NCBI RefSeq assembly: GCF_000346465.2
Contig: NC_034010.1
Span: 22,176,981-22,240,980 of the forward strand
DNA length: 64,000 nucleotides
Direction of reading: 5' to 3'
Source of the DNA: Prunus persica
Taxonomy: Eukaryota; Streptophyta; Magnoliopsida; Rosales; Rosaceae
Below are positions 10,966 to 21,851 of this stretch, one piece after another. Every line of letters begins with the position of its first letter. Position 1 is the first letter of the stretch. Both the position numbers and the translations under genes were made by a program. The notes beneath the pieces are model-generated. The model worked only from the letters and a program-made list of their open reading frames with translations, did not search any database and was not told the DNA's origin.

Positions 10966-10970
10966 GACCT

Positions 10971-13900
10971 AAGATTTTGTTAAAATTCCGTTCCCACATT
11001 TAGCATAACTAATCTTCACATTTTCTTTCAATAAAAGTGGCAAGAATTTCTTAAATTCCAATTGAGCAAGATCTCAGAGAGAGGGGCCCCGACTGTCTAT
11101 ATATATATATATATTTAAAATTTCATGAATTTTTGTGTGTGTGCAAATATAGGTAATTTATTTAAGGAAATAAGTCATTTTATGATGTTTTGAATTAAAA
11201 ATAAAATACAAAAGCAAATGTGGGTTAGACCAGTTAGCTAGGACAGTGGATTGCCTCTCTTGCACCCATGTTCGAATCTCCTTTCCTATATACTAGATTA
11301 ATGTAGAGTAATTTATCGCTTTGATAATAAAACTTAATAATAAATAAACAAATAGGAAGTGCCTTGGTGAAGGGAAGGCTTGCATGGCAGGCCCCAATGG
11401 ACCAGGTTTCTATTGGGAAACCCTGAAGTGGAAAGCTCATTTCGATCAAAGCCCAAGAAAAATGAGCCAAAATATGAATAGCCCAAGAATGAACTACCAG
11501 AGAGGAGTCCAATTACTTTTTTCATTCTTTTATTTCTCTTCTTCCTAAACCAAAACAATATATGTCCTGATCAAATATTGTGTTTGAAATGCACATAGGG
11601 CCCATCATATTTACCCTAGCCCTAGCTTGTGCCCAACTTATGGGTTATTTTGGGATCCCAATCCGTCCAACTCCACAAAACTTACGGAGAACGAAACTGC
11701 AGTGCATACTGAGAGTTAGTTTTTTATTTTATTTTTTATGCAAAATAGTCTAAATTACTTTAAAGTAATATAATTTATGATGAGAGGGAATCGAATTTGA
11801 GTGCATGAAAATGAGCTCATTGTCCTTGTCAATCGGCCTAATTCACATCACGTCCCCCCAATAACATATTCAATGTAACTAAACCACCAAACAACGCAAG
11901 GATATTAAGATTATTAGAGGTAGTAGTGAAAATAATTTGGAGCCTTACTTCTATCTGGCCGTGGACCTCACCTCATCGTGTCAAACTTTTATGGCGGATT
12001 TGAAAGCAAAAAGATTCGTACATATCAATGTCACCCAAGCAAACCAAACACAGAGAAAATTATAAAAGCTACAAAAGTGGAGGCAACCTTAAGAGAGTAA
12101 TTAACAAAAGAATAATGCCGAAATGATAGTTAACTAATAGTGGAACAGGAATGAGATTCTAATTAAGTCGTCCTAAGACAATCCTTAAAAAAAGTTTGTG
12201 CTCTCATAAAAAAGAAAAGAAAAAACACTATTTGTGCTCTCATAAAAAAGAAGCGTTACTCGCATTCGAGTGTAAAGCATAATGTACGCATGCCATGTTA
12301 TTAAATTATTTAAACAATCCAAGCCACAAATTAATACACGTATATGCATATATCTTTATATATAAAAATTAAAAGTAAATTTTAATATTTTAATCAAGTA
12401 AACGCATGCATAAACATTACGGAATTGACAAATATAATAGGGTTCGGATGGCCAGTATCTATCCTCCGGCCCTTCTTCTTTTTACCTGCCGAAAGTAGTC
12501 ATCCGATTAATCATGAGATTATTTGGTCCAACCCCTAACTCTAAGCACCTTGTTTGTTGTGCGTGGCCCCTCAATTTTTGTTATTATTTAATTGTCATAT
12601 ATAATTATATTTTTCTCTTCAACGTATGTCTTGATTAAGTGGCTTAATTCACATTTATTATAATTAATTATATATATAGAAATTTAATTGAGTGATTTTT
12701 CAAATAAGCTTATTAAAGGGACACTATTACAAAGCCCATTTCGTATTGTATTTTACTAATTCAAACAATTTAGTTTGTAGATATTCATTCAATCAAATAT
12801 CATCTCTATAAAAATAACGAAAATATACAAAAATGCGAAATAAACTCTATAAATATGTCTATCAAATAAATTTATTTGAGAAATCCTTCTCTATATATGT
12901 ATTTGTTTCTGTGCGGATCCCTAAAAAGATGCAACATCATCGGTTCTATCCTGCAACTGATGATGGGCTCTATTTTATTCAACGATGGCCTCTGTGTTTG
13001 ATTTGAAGAAATGACGAAAAATAGAGCCATTATTTCTTTCTCTATTATTGTTATTATAACTTTTTTCAAGCGATAGGTTGTTATATTATATTATTCTGTT
13101 CGTTCTGGAAAATTCGGGTTGATGTTATCGTCATGCAATAGGGTATGACCATAGACCACTAGTGCCTTTCTTTGTGGTCCGGTAACCAGTTGGATCACTT
13201 TAATTGTTGCATCCGCAGAAGCATCTAGAGTTTGGAAGTGAACAGTAGATGCAAAATTGTCAATCCTCATCTTTTATTTTTTTTATGAATAATGTAATTC
13301 TGAGAATTTTCTTTTAATTTAGAAAAAAAAAAGTTTAATAGCATTTTCAACTGATGTATCAAATTGTCACATTAGTTATTAAATTTAAATTTGATATTTG
13401 GTATTTGATATCTTCAAAGAAGATACTTTAATAATTTAACCTGTGTCGAAAATGTCGAACAACAAGTATTCTGTCACTAAAATTATATATATAACTACAT
13501 AAATTCAGTCTCAGCCCATGTTCATTGACAAAGAAAATATTTTAACATAAAAAATACTATTGAAAAATAAATAATTCAAAAAGAAAAAAAAGAAGAATAT
13601 GCACATATAAAACTCTTTAAATAAAAAACCCGTACAAATTAAAACATTTTATTATATGATTTTTTATCCAAAGTATGACGATTTGATTATGAGTTTGACA
13701 TGGTGGCATTCGAATTTTGAATCCCGAGATCTGAGACCTATGAAATATCGGCGGCATTTTAGATCAACGGCCACGATGAGTCGCCGCCCATGTTGTGAAA
13801 ACCCGCAGATGTACTTTGACATTGGACTGGTTGGTAGAGGGGCCCACAAACCCTCCTAGGCCCAAATTGACGACCGAGTTAGTAACAACCTCCAGATTTT

Positions 13901-15330
13901 ACCACGCGCCATCCAACTGCAAGTGTCCGAGGTCGAAGTGAAAATGAAATTTGATTCTCAAACGAGAGAGAGGGACCCAAAACGCTGCGATTTGACATCA
14001 TGTGGCAGCTTTTTACAGCATGAGTAAATTTTCATCGTTGTCGTTTCAAGTACTTTCACCTCAGTTGGTAAATAGGAATTGTTTCCTTTTCTTTTCTTTT
14101 CCTCACATGGTGTGTTGGGACCCTTGATGGTAAATTGAGTTTCAAACTTGATTCCTAATTATATGTAAAATGAATTTGAAGACTCGTAAATGATATGGAT
14201 GCAAATAGAATCGATCTACAAAAGAAAGTTATTTCTCATGTGCGTATTACGTAACGTCAATCAATGATTACATCATAAGACTAGAAGTATTTGATCGTCT
14301 AAATAAGAGAAAGGCTAAAATAATTTAAGAAATAAATAAAAAATTAGGTCAATTAGTTCCCATAACTAATTACATAAATATTTTGGAAAAGAACTATGTG
14401 CACAATCATACAAACATACATAGTTAGGTACTTGTCAAATGTAGTTTTTATTTTATTCATTATTATCCCATACTTATCCTTTCAAAACTCCAACACAAAT
14501 CACTTTTCTATGATAACTTTTGAAAAAAAGGATATAAAAAAAGCATTTGAGACGCTATTAATAGTGGCGTGGAAAGTCTGACAGTATGTTGATATTCATA
14601 AAACGCCAGGTAACAGTCATTTTCATGACGTTTCACAAATTCAAGTAGATAGATGTAGTTCTCCCGACATCAGTTAAAGGGTTAAGATGACGCGTATTAA
14701 AAATTTGACGTTACAATATGAATGACATAATATTGAATGCCACGAAAGTATTCAAATTTTAAAGTTACTAAATTCAACGCCATCTTTATATATTAACTTT
14801 AAGGGGCACTTTTTATGAAAAGCACAAGGAGCATGAATAACACTCAACTCAATGGATTAGAAGAAGAAAAAAGAGATAACCATTTTGAATATTTGGAAGC
14901 CTTAATGAATTTGAAGAAGAGTTAAAAATGAAATTGAGAGTTTTAAATGGATTAGGTGGGCATGGAAAATACAAGAGTCATACAGAAGAAAGTTCCAATA
15001 TTTCAACAGCAAATCAAAACTCACATGCATAATGACATTGAAGAACAACAAGAAATAGTAATGATATCACCATCGTTTTTTTCATTTTCTTTTTGTGGGT
15101 TTTCTCCCAAGATTCACAAAAGGGTATTTTGATACAAAAATAATAAATTAAACCAAAAGTGAGCTCGACGCACCAAAACTTCGCGTGGGCAGAATCTAGA
15201 TAGATAGGCAATGCATGAATATATACAGTTTCAAATTAGCATGCTCGAAAAAGGGCCATGGATATTTGACTGTGGTGGCTTCATAAGCTGCTTAGCTTAA
15301 TAGCTTCACTGCTTGCTTACACCTACACAT
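10971..15330. other. Intergenic, AT-rich, no gene seen
   Basis: No supported coding region. A TA microsatellite lies at 11099-11114 and a SINE at 11221-11345. An antisense SINE-like piece with GAATCGAATTTGAG and GAGCTCATTGTCC lies around 11750-11835. A slightly GC-richer block at 13690-13960 has AGATCAACGGCCACG but no open frame of note. Confidence 0.4.
11221..11345 (+). mobile_element. tRNA-derived SINE
   Basis: TTAGACCAGTTAGCTAGGA serves as box A and GTTCGAATC (11270-11278) as box B. Between and after them are the tRNA-unrelated body and an ATAATAAAAC-type A-rich tail. No cloverleaf with a paired acceptor stem forms, so it is not a tRNA gene. Confidence 0.6.
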
Positions 15331-15666
15331 TAACCCACCCAATTCTTCAACACGTTCGTGCGCAAAAGCTTTCTCTCTCTAGCTTTTTTCAATTTTTTCC
15401 TGCCCTCTTAATTTTCTCTTTCCTATTCTGCATTGCTTGTTTTGATTCGGATTTTCTGGTACCTAGTGTGTCCAAACCTCCCTCCCTCCCCTCTCTCTCT
15501 CTCTATCCTTTCCTTTTCAAAGCATTATTCGATTTCGTCCTGACCTTTCTTTTCAACATCCCATTTATGCAAATTGCTATTATCTCTATTTTCCCTTTTA
15601 TTTTTGGTTTTGAGCTCTGAGTTCTGGTTTTTGCTCTGCATCTCTCTGAAACAGGAAGCATTAGAA

Positions 15667-17149
15667 ATGAAGGTCTGGAATCTGAATTTCCCAGCTTTGA
15701 ATTTCTGAATATTCATTGTTCTGCTGTCAAGTTTTCCCTTTTGGGTTATCTTTTCTTTTTGATCTTTTCCCTTTTCTTGTTTGCTTTTTAGGGAACTTAA
15801 GGCATGTTTGTTGATGGGTTCTGCTCAAAATCGTATCAGTTTTCTTAGTTTAATTCACTGATATGAATATTTAATCAGATGGGTCCTCATAAGTCTCTAT
15901 CTGGAAAGAATTGTTCAGATTTAGTATACTTCTAGTGAATATGTCTTTGTTCCTTCACTGTTTATAGATTCTGAATCAGATCTCTTGGTGTTGGTGATTT
16001 GTTCTTGCAGAAGTTTGTACTGAAGTTGGATTTGCATGATGACAGAGCCAAGCAGAAGGCCCTGAAAACAGTCTCTACTCTTTCAGGTACAAAGATCATT
16101 ATTTTACTAGATTTAAGTTTCTTTTTCTAGAGTAAATTAATGATGTTTTTTATATAATTTTTTTTTTTAATAAAAAAACACATAAAAGCCTTCAGATTTA
16201 GTTTGGTTTCTTTTTCTAGAGTAACCCTTTAAGATTTCTCTACTTTCTTTTTAGTTTGCAAAAGAAAAGAAACAAGGGTTTCTTTTTGTTCTTATTAATT
16301 GGTTATAAAAAAAACATTTTTTTCACCAAGGCTGCTCTTTTTGTGTGTGAATGGATTGCAAGGAAGACGACAGTTAGCTGGCTAGTATGTTTTGCAGAGG
16401 TCAGCAGACTCTGCACCAGAAATCTGTATTGAATTCTCATCAGGGCTTGAAATGTGTACTAAAGGGCAACAAGTAAATAAACGTCATGAATGAGGTCATT
16501 TTTGACACAATATGTCCTCTGGTTTCTGCAGGTTTAGATTTTAATGCAGGTGCTAGTTTGCTCTATGCAAGTTGGTTGTATGTCTAGTATTACTCAAAAC
16601 TCAAATACCAAAAAGATATGGTCCATATGGACTAATTGTTCTTTACAAGTTTTTATATTAAAAGATAGTAGATATGAACAGAGTTGAGATAATTCTCAGT
16701 TTATTGTTTTGATCGTGCAATTTGTAATTGTAGGTATTGATTCCATCTCCATGGACATGAAGGAGAAGAAATTAACGGTGATCGGAAGTGTCGACCCGGT
16801 GACTGTGGTGAGCAAATTGCGCAAGTATTGGCAAACAGATATACTCTCAGTAGGACCAGCAGTAGAGCCTAAGAAAGAGGAACCAAAGAAGGAAGAACCC
16901 AAGAAAGAAGAAGAAGCAAAGAAGGAGGAACCCAAGAAAGAAGAAGCAAAGAAGGAGGAACCCAAGAAAGAAGAAGCAAAGAAGGAAGAGGAACCAAAGA
17001 AGGAGGAGCCAAAGAAGGAGGAGCCAAAGAAAGAGCCAGATCCTGTCTTAGAGCTTGTTAAGGCTTACAAAGCATACAACCCCCATCTGACCACATATTA
17101 CTATGTGCAAAGCATGGAAGAGAATCCAAATGCTTGTGTTATTTGCTAA
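15667..17149 (+). CDS. Heavy-metal-associated isoprenylated plant protein (HIPP)
   Basis: Three coding exons: 15667-15672 (only ATG AAG), 16011-16086 and 16734-17149, together 165 aa; all borders are GT..AG and the phases agree. Residues 1-70 form one HMA-type domain ([20 protein letters not shown] onward to VVSKLRKYW). The usual CxxC metal site is absent: LHDDRAK stands in its place, so metal binding is doubtful. A lysine/glutamate/proline repeat (PKKEE and AKKEE units) spans ~78-130. The C-terminus is CVIC, a CaaX prenylation box expected to send the protein to membranes. Proteins of this family bind metals or partner proteins in stress responses. The best Arabidopsis match by memory is At1g01490 (HIPP39-like). 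CT-rich DNA at 15370-15520 probably lies in the 5' UTR, which is interrupted by the long intron after codon 2. Confidence 0.9.
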
Positions 17150-18021
17150 ACAACAAGCCAAGCTTTCCCAAATCCCAGATTAGGGACTCGAAATCTTCCG
17201 AATGCCGCTAGGAGGCCAAACCCAAGAAAATAGGAGCTGCACTTTGTATATAGATGGTCATGCCTCATTGAAATGTTCAAAACACTAGTAATGTGTGTAG
17301 ATCAAATAAATTTTCTTTATAGTTCTTCTGGTCTGTCTGTACCACAAGTGCTTTTCTTTGGAGCTTGATATGAGCTAACCAATTGGTAAAGTTTTTTACT
17401 GTGGTAAAGAAAATGGTAAATATCATTTTCTTTTGTGTTGTGGTTTAATCTTTGTAAGCAAGGGTAGCTCTCATTTTCTCAGTGGGTCATGTGGCTTTGT
17501 ACTGGTTTCAGGTGTATCTTTTGTCTTTGTGTGTGAGCTTATGTTATAAATGAACTGAAGCCTCATGGCCCTCCTCCTACCTTTGTGGCTGTCATTGAGT
17601 TGTCTTTCTATTTTTTTTTATATATGAGGTAGATGCAGGGCTTTTGGTCCCAGATTAACTGGTCAGATTAGCCATCATTTTTCTTTGCCCTTTGTATTGT
17701 TCTCTATGAGTGTAGTGCCAGTTAATTGGACAGTAGAAGTTAGCTGATGGAGTTTTGTGCTTCAAGAATCATGGTTGGTTTGATTGTTTGGAGATCATTT
17801 TCAAGCTCTTCCAGCCACTAGTTTTTACTTTTTTTTTTTAATTTTATGAAATAAAATAAGCTCCTCAAGTTCCATTTCTGGTTTAGGTGAAGCAGATTCA
17901 CTGGTTGGTTTGGTTGCTTCAAGTTTATGCCAAGGTAAGTCAACAAGCTTCCAAGGGTAAATAATTAACATTTGGAATTGTTCCTATTATTATTTGGGGA
18001 ATATATAAAGATACATTTGGA
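17150..18021. other. HIPP 3' UTR and intergenic DNA
   Basis: The first ~200-300 bp after the stop are presumably 3' UTR, with an AATAAA at about 17306. The rest is AT-rich with T runs (17612-17620, 17831-17840) and no gene. Confidence 0.4.
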
Positions 18022-18234
18022 ATTGTTATTTGGGTTAATTACAGTTTAGTACTCTGTGGTTACACCATTAAGACATGTTAGTACCTATCTTTTCAATTTT
18101 AACAATCACATACCACGGTTAAGATTTCCGTCAGATCTCTCTATTAGTTGCCTACGTGGCACTGTGGGTCCCATATCTGTCACATTTTTTAATTTTAAAT
18201 TGATTAAAATATTAATAAAATATTAAAAACAAAA

Positions 18235-18315
<81 letters not shown>

Positions 18316-19444
18316 CCACACCCAACTTTCAAACCCATACTGCAACCACCCAGCGCCCCTTTTCTCCATGACCACCGCCTTCCAACCCCCAATCCAGCAA
18401 CCACCCCTTCCCCCTCCTTGATTTCCCTTTGTTGTTGAGACACCACCCCAGCCTGCAACGAACCCACCAGCTCGCCAACCATTCTCTCTCCATCCTACAG
18501 ACCTTGTTGCCGTCATCAATCTGCGCTTTCCGGTGAGATATGCCAGAATTCATCTCTCTGCTCTCTACCCTTTTCTCTTTCTCTGCAAACTCAAAAACCA
18601 ACAAATTGGGTGGAAAAAAAATGTTGTAAATGCATGAGTTGGTGGATGACCACCATACCTCTCAGCATTCACCCTTTCTAATTCTATGTAACCTATACAC
18701 TAAATACCATTGTTATGGGCTTGTAATTTATGAGTTGTTAATGTCTTCTTATCATTGTAAGCCTATAAATAAGAGGTTTTGCTAGAATGAGATGTACAAG
18801 TTGATTGACACAATTTCTATTATCTTTCTCTACTTTCCAATTCTCTCTACAATTCCCCCTAGTTTTATAACAAATAGAACATTGTTTGCATTTGTGGGTG
18901 GGTTTGAGGGTTTGTGGGTGAAAAACATAATGTGGGAGGAGGGGGGAGGGCTTTGTGGGGTGGTCTCTCAACAACAACAAAGGAAATGGGTAGCTAAATA
19001 CTCTCATCTCTCTGCCCAAAAATTGACCACGACACCCACCTTGTCCTAGTCTCCCCAGCCAAACACCCCGATCTACCCTATTGCAACCCACCCAAATGCC
19101 CTCATCTACCTTATTGCAACCCACTATCTCTTCCACGACCCAACGCACTCCTGCAACCAGCCTCTATAGCCCTAACCACCCTTATCGATCCAAATCGACC
19201 AAGCACTACCCATCAATAACCCAAAAAAAAAAATTTCACATCAATAAAAAATACCCAGATCTGATCAAGCAACAAGACATTGAAGCGATCATGTAGATGT
19301 AGGAAGAGGTTGTTTTTGTAATAGGAGCCCATCCAAATACATGGCAGAGACGAGAGAGAGGTTTGCTGGGGGTAAGGTTGAGGGAGATTGGTGTTTGTGG
19401 TTGTCGACAAACAGTTGGGAAGATAGAGGCTCAATCGGGAGAAC

Positions 19445-19486
<42 letters not shown>

Positions 19487-19700
19487 ATTTTTTGTTTTAA
19501 ATATTTTATTCATATTTTAATCAATTTAAAATTAAAATATGTGAAAAATGTGGGACCCACAGTGCCACGTAGGTAACTAACATAGAGATTTGACAAAAAC
19601 CCTAATGGCGGAACCACATTGTAACAAATTTAAAAGACCAGGGTATGTGATAGTTAAAATTGAAAAGATAAGGACTAAACTGTAATTAACCATTGTTATT
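18022..19700. mobile_element. Mutator-like element with ~210-bp TIRs and 9-bp target duplication
   Basis: Left (from 18031) and right (to 19691) ends are long inverted repeats. Both contain GTTAATTACAGTTTAGT, TCTTTTCAATTTTAAC, CCTACGTGGCACTGTGGG and TTTTAATTTTAAATTGATT in the same order. ATTGTTATT flanks the element directly at 18022-18030 and 19692-19700. Long TIRs with a 9-bp duplication are the mark of Mutator-like elements. A CT run (18240-18313) and a GA run (19449-19482) sit exactly at the inner edge of each TIR. The centre has no transposase; a solo LTR is nested at 18622-18872, and the remainder is C-rich non-coding DNA. Confidence 0.85.
18622..18872 (+). mobile_element. Solo LTR nested in the Mutator-like element
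   Basis: The segment begins TGTTGTAAATGC and ends TTTTATAACA, with GCCTATAAATAAGAGG in the middle. These are the same terminal and TATA signatures as in the 162-bp LTRs at 3943 and 10804, although the body differs. No internal retroelement sequence follows, so it is a solo LTR of a related family. The flanking 5-mers (AAAAA and AATAG) do not match, so the target duplication is unproven. Confidence 0.65.
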
Positions 19701-20023
19701 ATTAATACCCTTCCTTTATACAAATCACGATTTCACACATATAAAAAAATAATTAATAATATACACACATCATGCTTTTATTGGCATAAATGTAAGAATT
19801 CATAAGCATCTGCAATGGTTAGGATCAGTGCAATTTTATTGCATGAAATTGAAGTACAACAATAAAATCTCACTTGTAATTGTGTGATTTAGTTCATTGC
19901 AATAGATGCAATTGCAACAGAGGGTGCTATGTGATGAATTCTCTATTGCAATTACAACTAACCATGTGACCTAAATGCTAATTAAAAATAGAAAAATTAC
20001 AGCAATTAATTCATTATGCCATT

Positions 20024-20907
20024 AAGAGTATCTGCAATGATTGTTCAATAGTTCAATACAATAGAAAGAAAAACAAAATTACAATATATATATATTTTAA
20101 ATATATTTAAAATTGGTCTTTTTTTCAAGATCTTTTTTTTTTTTTATAAAAAGCGATAGTAATTTTATTGATAACACATAAAAAAGTACAGAGTAGTCGC
20201 AATGCCAAATATGAGTACAACATCTCCAGTGACCAAACAAAAGATAAATTGGTTTGATCTGGAGAGAATTACATATGCTAGAAAAACTTAAAAACTCCAA
20301 TTTGGCAGACAAGAACTATCTGTACTTAGACCTACAATACAAATCCACCACGCAACGGCAGTAACGACGAATTTGCATCGAAAAGTCGAACACGAAATAC
20401 ATACAATAGCAAACTCCTATTGAGTTTCTGAGAATTATTAGACTAAAATAAACACAGAAACAAGGACACCGCACCACTTCCTCTCTAGCAAACCAAAGAG
20501 ACTCGTAGCACCAACATGGCTAAACCTCTTATTTTGCACAGGCTAAACCCGATCCCACACAAACCAGCAACAATCACTTTTCCAACTCCAAACACTAAAT
20601 TGGAGCGAATTCCATATGCGTGGACCAAAAGCTGCAACAAAATCATGGCGTCTACGGTGGATTGCAATACTTGCGTAAAAAACACAACGAAAACCAATTT
20701 AAGAATATTTCAATGATACAATTTTTAGTGTTGTTAAATTTCTATATTTTATTTTATTTTATTTAAGTATGTTAAAAAAAATATATGAAACAATATATAA
20801 CTATTAATATAAAGCTATTGAACTGTATCATTGCAAGTAAAACTGTAATTCAATTTAATAAATACTAAAATTATTGAACTATTGAACAACCATCGTGAAT
20901 GCTCTTA
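20024..20907. mobile_element. TIR element (about 880 bp) with TAAGAG ends
   Basis: The left end TAAGAGTATCTGCAATGATT, then GTTCAATAGTTCAAT, is mirrored at the right by ATTGAACTATTGAAC then AACCATCGTGAATGCTCTTA, giving ~35-bp inverted repeats. The inside is non-coding and contains a T-run/ATAAAAAGCGATAGTAATTT piece (20128-20170) like the 3' end of an antisense retroposon. The class is unclear because no target duplication can be fixed. Confidence 0.65.
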
Positions 20908-21805
20908 CAAGAGAATGAAGGAAGTATTTTCTCACCGTCTTTGAAACCCACATGATGAGCTTAATTAATAATTTGTAATAACTCATATACTAAACGAGAG
21001 GCACGTGACATTAAGCATAATTTTATTCTTTCTACCTTGTTCTCATCCTATAAAGTGGCAACATACATATGCACAGGACTGTATGGCCGTACAAATATTC
21101 CTCCAACAAAAAATTATTAAATTATGAAAGATATATAAAATAGAAAATGTCCATTTGATATGATATATATATATATATACTGAATTCTGAACATTCCAGG
21201 AAGTGTGTTTTGAAGGCAACCAAAGATGGAAGACCATATTTCAAAGCAAAATATTTGTTGCAATGGATCTGGTCTTTTCAACTCTCGTGCCAACCATTTT
21301 CTGTGGGTGGTTTTCATTTTCAAGAGGAATTGAGGATGGCTGAAGGCTTCAACCCCAAGAAAGTAAAGAAATAAATAAAGAGGATCTCTAGGTTCAATGG
21401 AAATGGCTGCTTTCCTAAGTTTCTACCTCATTGAGTAATTAACATACTTGAAAATCAAAGTAATAATTTTTAAACATGTGATTAACGTTTCACTTACTCC
21501 ACCAACGCAAGGGTAAGTTTTTTCTCACCTATTGTCCAATGTCTACCACACTAACAAACAACTCATAGAATTAAAATCCATTTGAAAATGACTTATACGA
21601 CTTAACTTTCATTGAGCCACTGAATTACTTTCATCGTTATAAACGAATCAAATGACACTTAATTATGACGATTACACAGGTTGATGTCTTTTTCCCGTGA
21701 AGAATTAAGTTGTCAAGTGTTGTATACATTAAGAGTTCGATTTCCCCCAAAAAAATTGTTGTCCTAATCTTTGTGAAATTGACAACCATCATCCTCATAT
21801 CCATA

Positions 21806-21851
<46 letters not shown>

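Larger units (their letters stand above)
3938..10970 (+). mobile_element. Complete non-autonomous LTR retroelement (LARD-like, copia-type ends)
   Basis: Two 162-bp direct LTRs (3943-4104 and 10804-10965) differ at three positions, including the last base. Both begin TGTTGTAAATG and contain CCTATAAATAAGG; the element is flanked by perfect 5-bp duplications GACCT (3938-3942 and 10966-10970). CGTTATCAGCACGA follows the 5' LTR, where a primer-binding site belongs; AAAGGGGAG (10795-10803) is the polypurine tract before the 3' LTR. The GTTTTT-CTGG-AAGGTTTTAACGAG module near the 3' end is of a kind I associate with plant copia elements. The 6.7-kb interior shows no gag, protease, integrase, RT or RNase H in any frame; instead it has repeats and one antisense ORF at 7100-7651. 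It must use proteins supplied in trans, so a LARD-like class is the best fit. High LTR identity suggests a fairly recent insertion. Confidence 0.9.

Noticed and set aside
11221..11290. tRNA gene
   Set aside because: Box A and box B are present, but there is no paired acceptor stem or proper anticodon arm; a SINE explains it.
13656..13859. Overlapping ORFs on both strands in a GC-richer patch
   Set aside because: No recognisable domain and no splice-consistent extension; may be regulatory DNA upstream of HIPP.
16696..16965. Serine/phenylalanine repeat ORF on the minus strand
   Set aside because: Mirror of the lysine/glutamate repeat codons of the HIPP exon; no independent support.
18204..18519. 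Two overlapping ORFs with long Arg-Glu runs
   Set aside because: Produced by translating the CT/GA microsatellite in the Mutator-like element.
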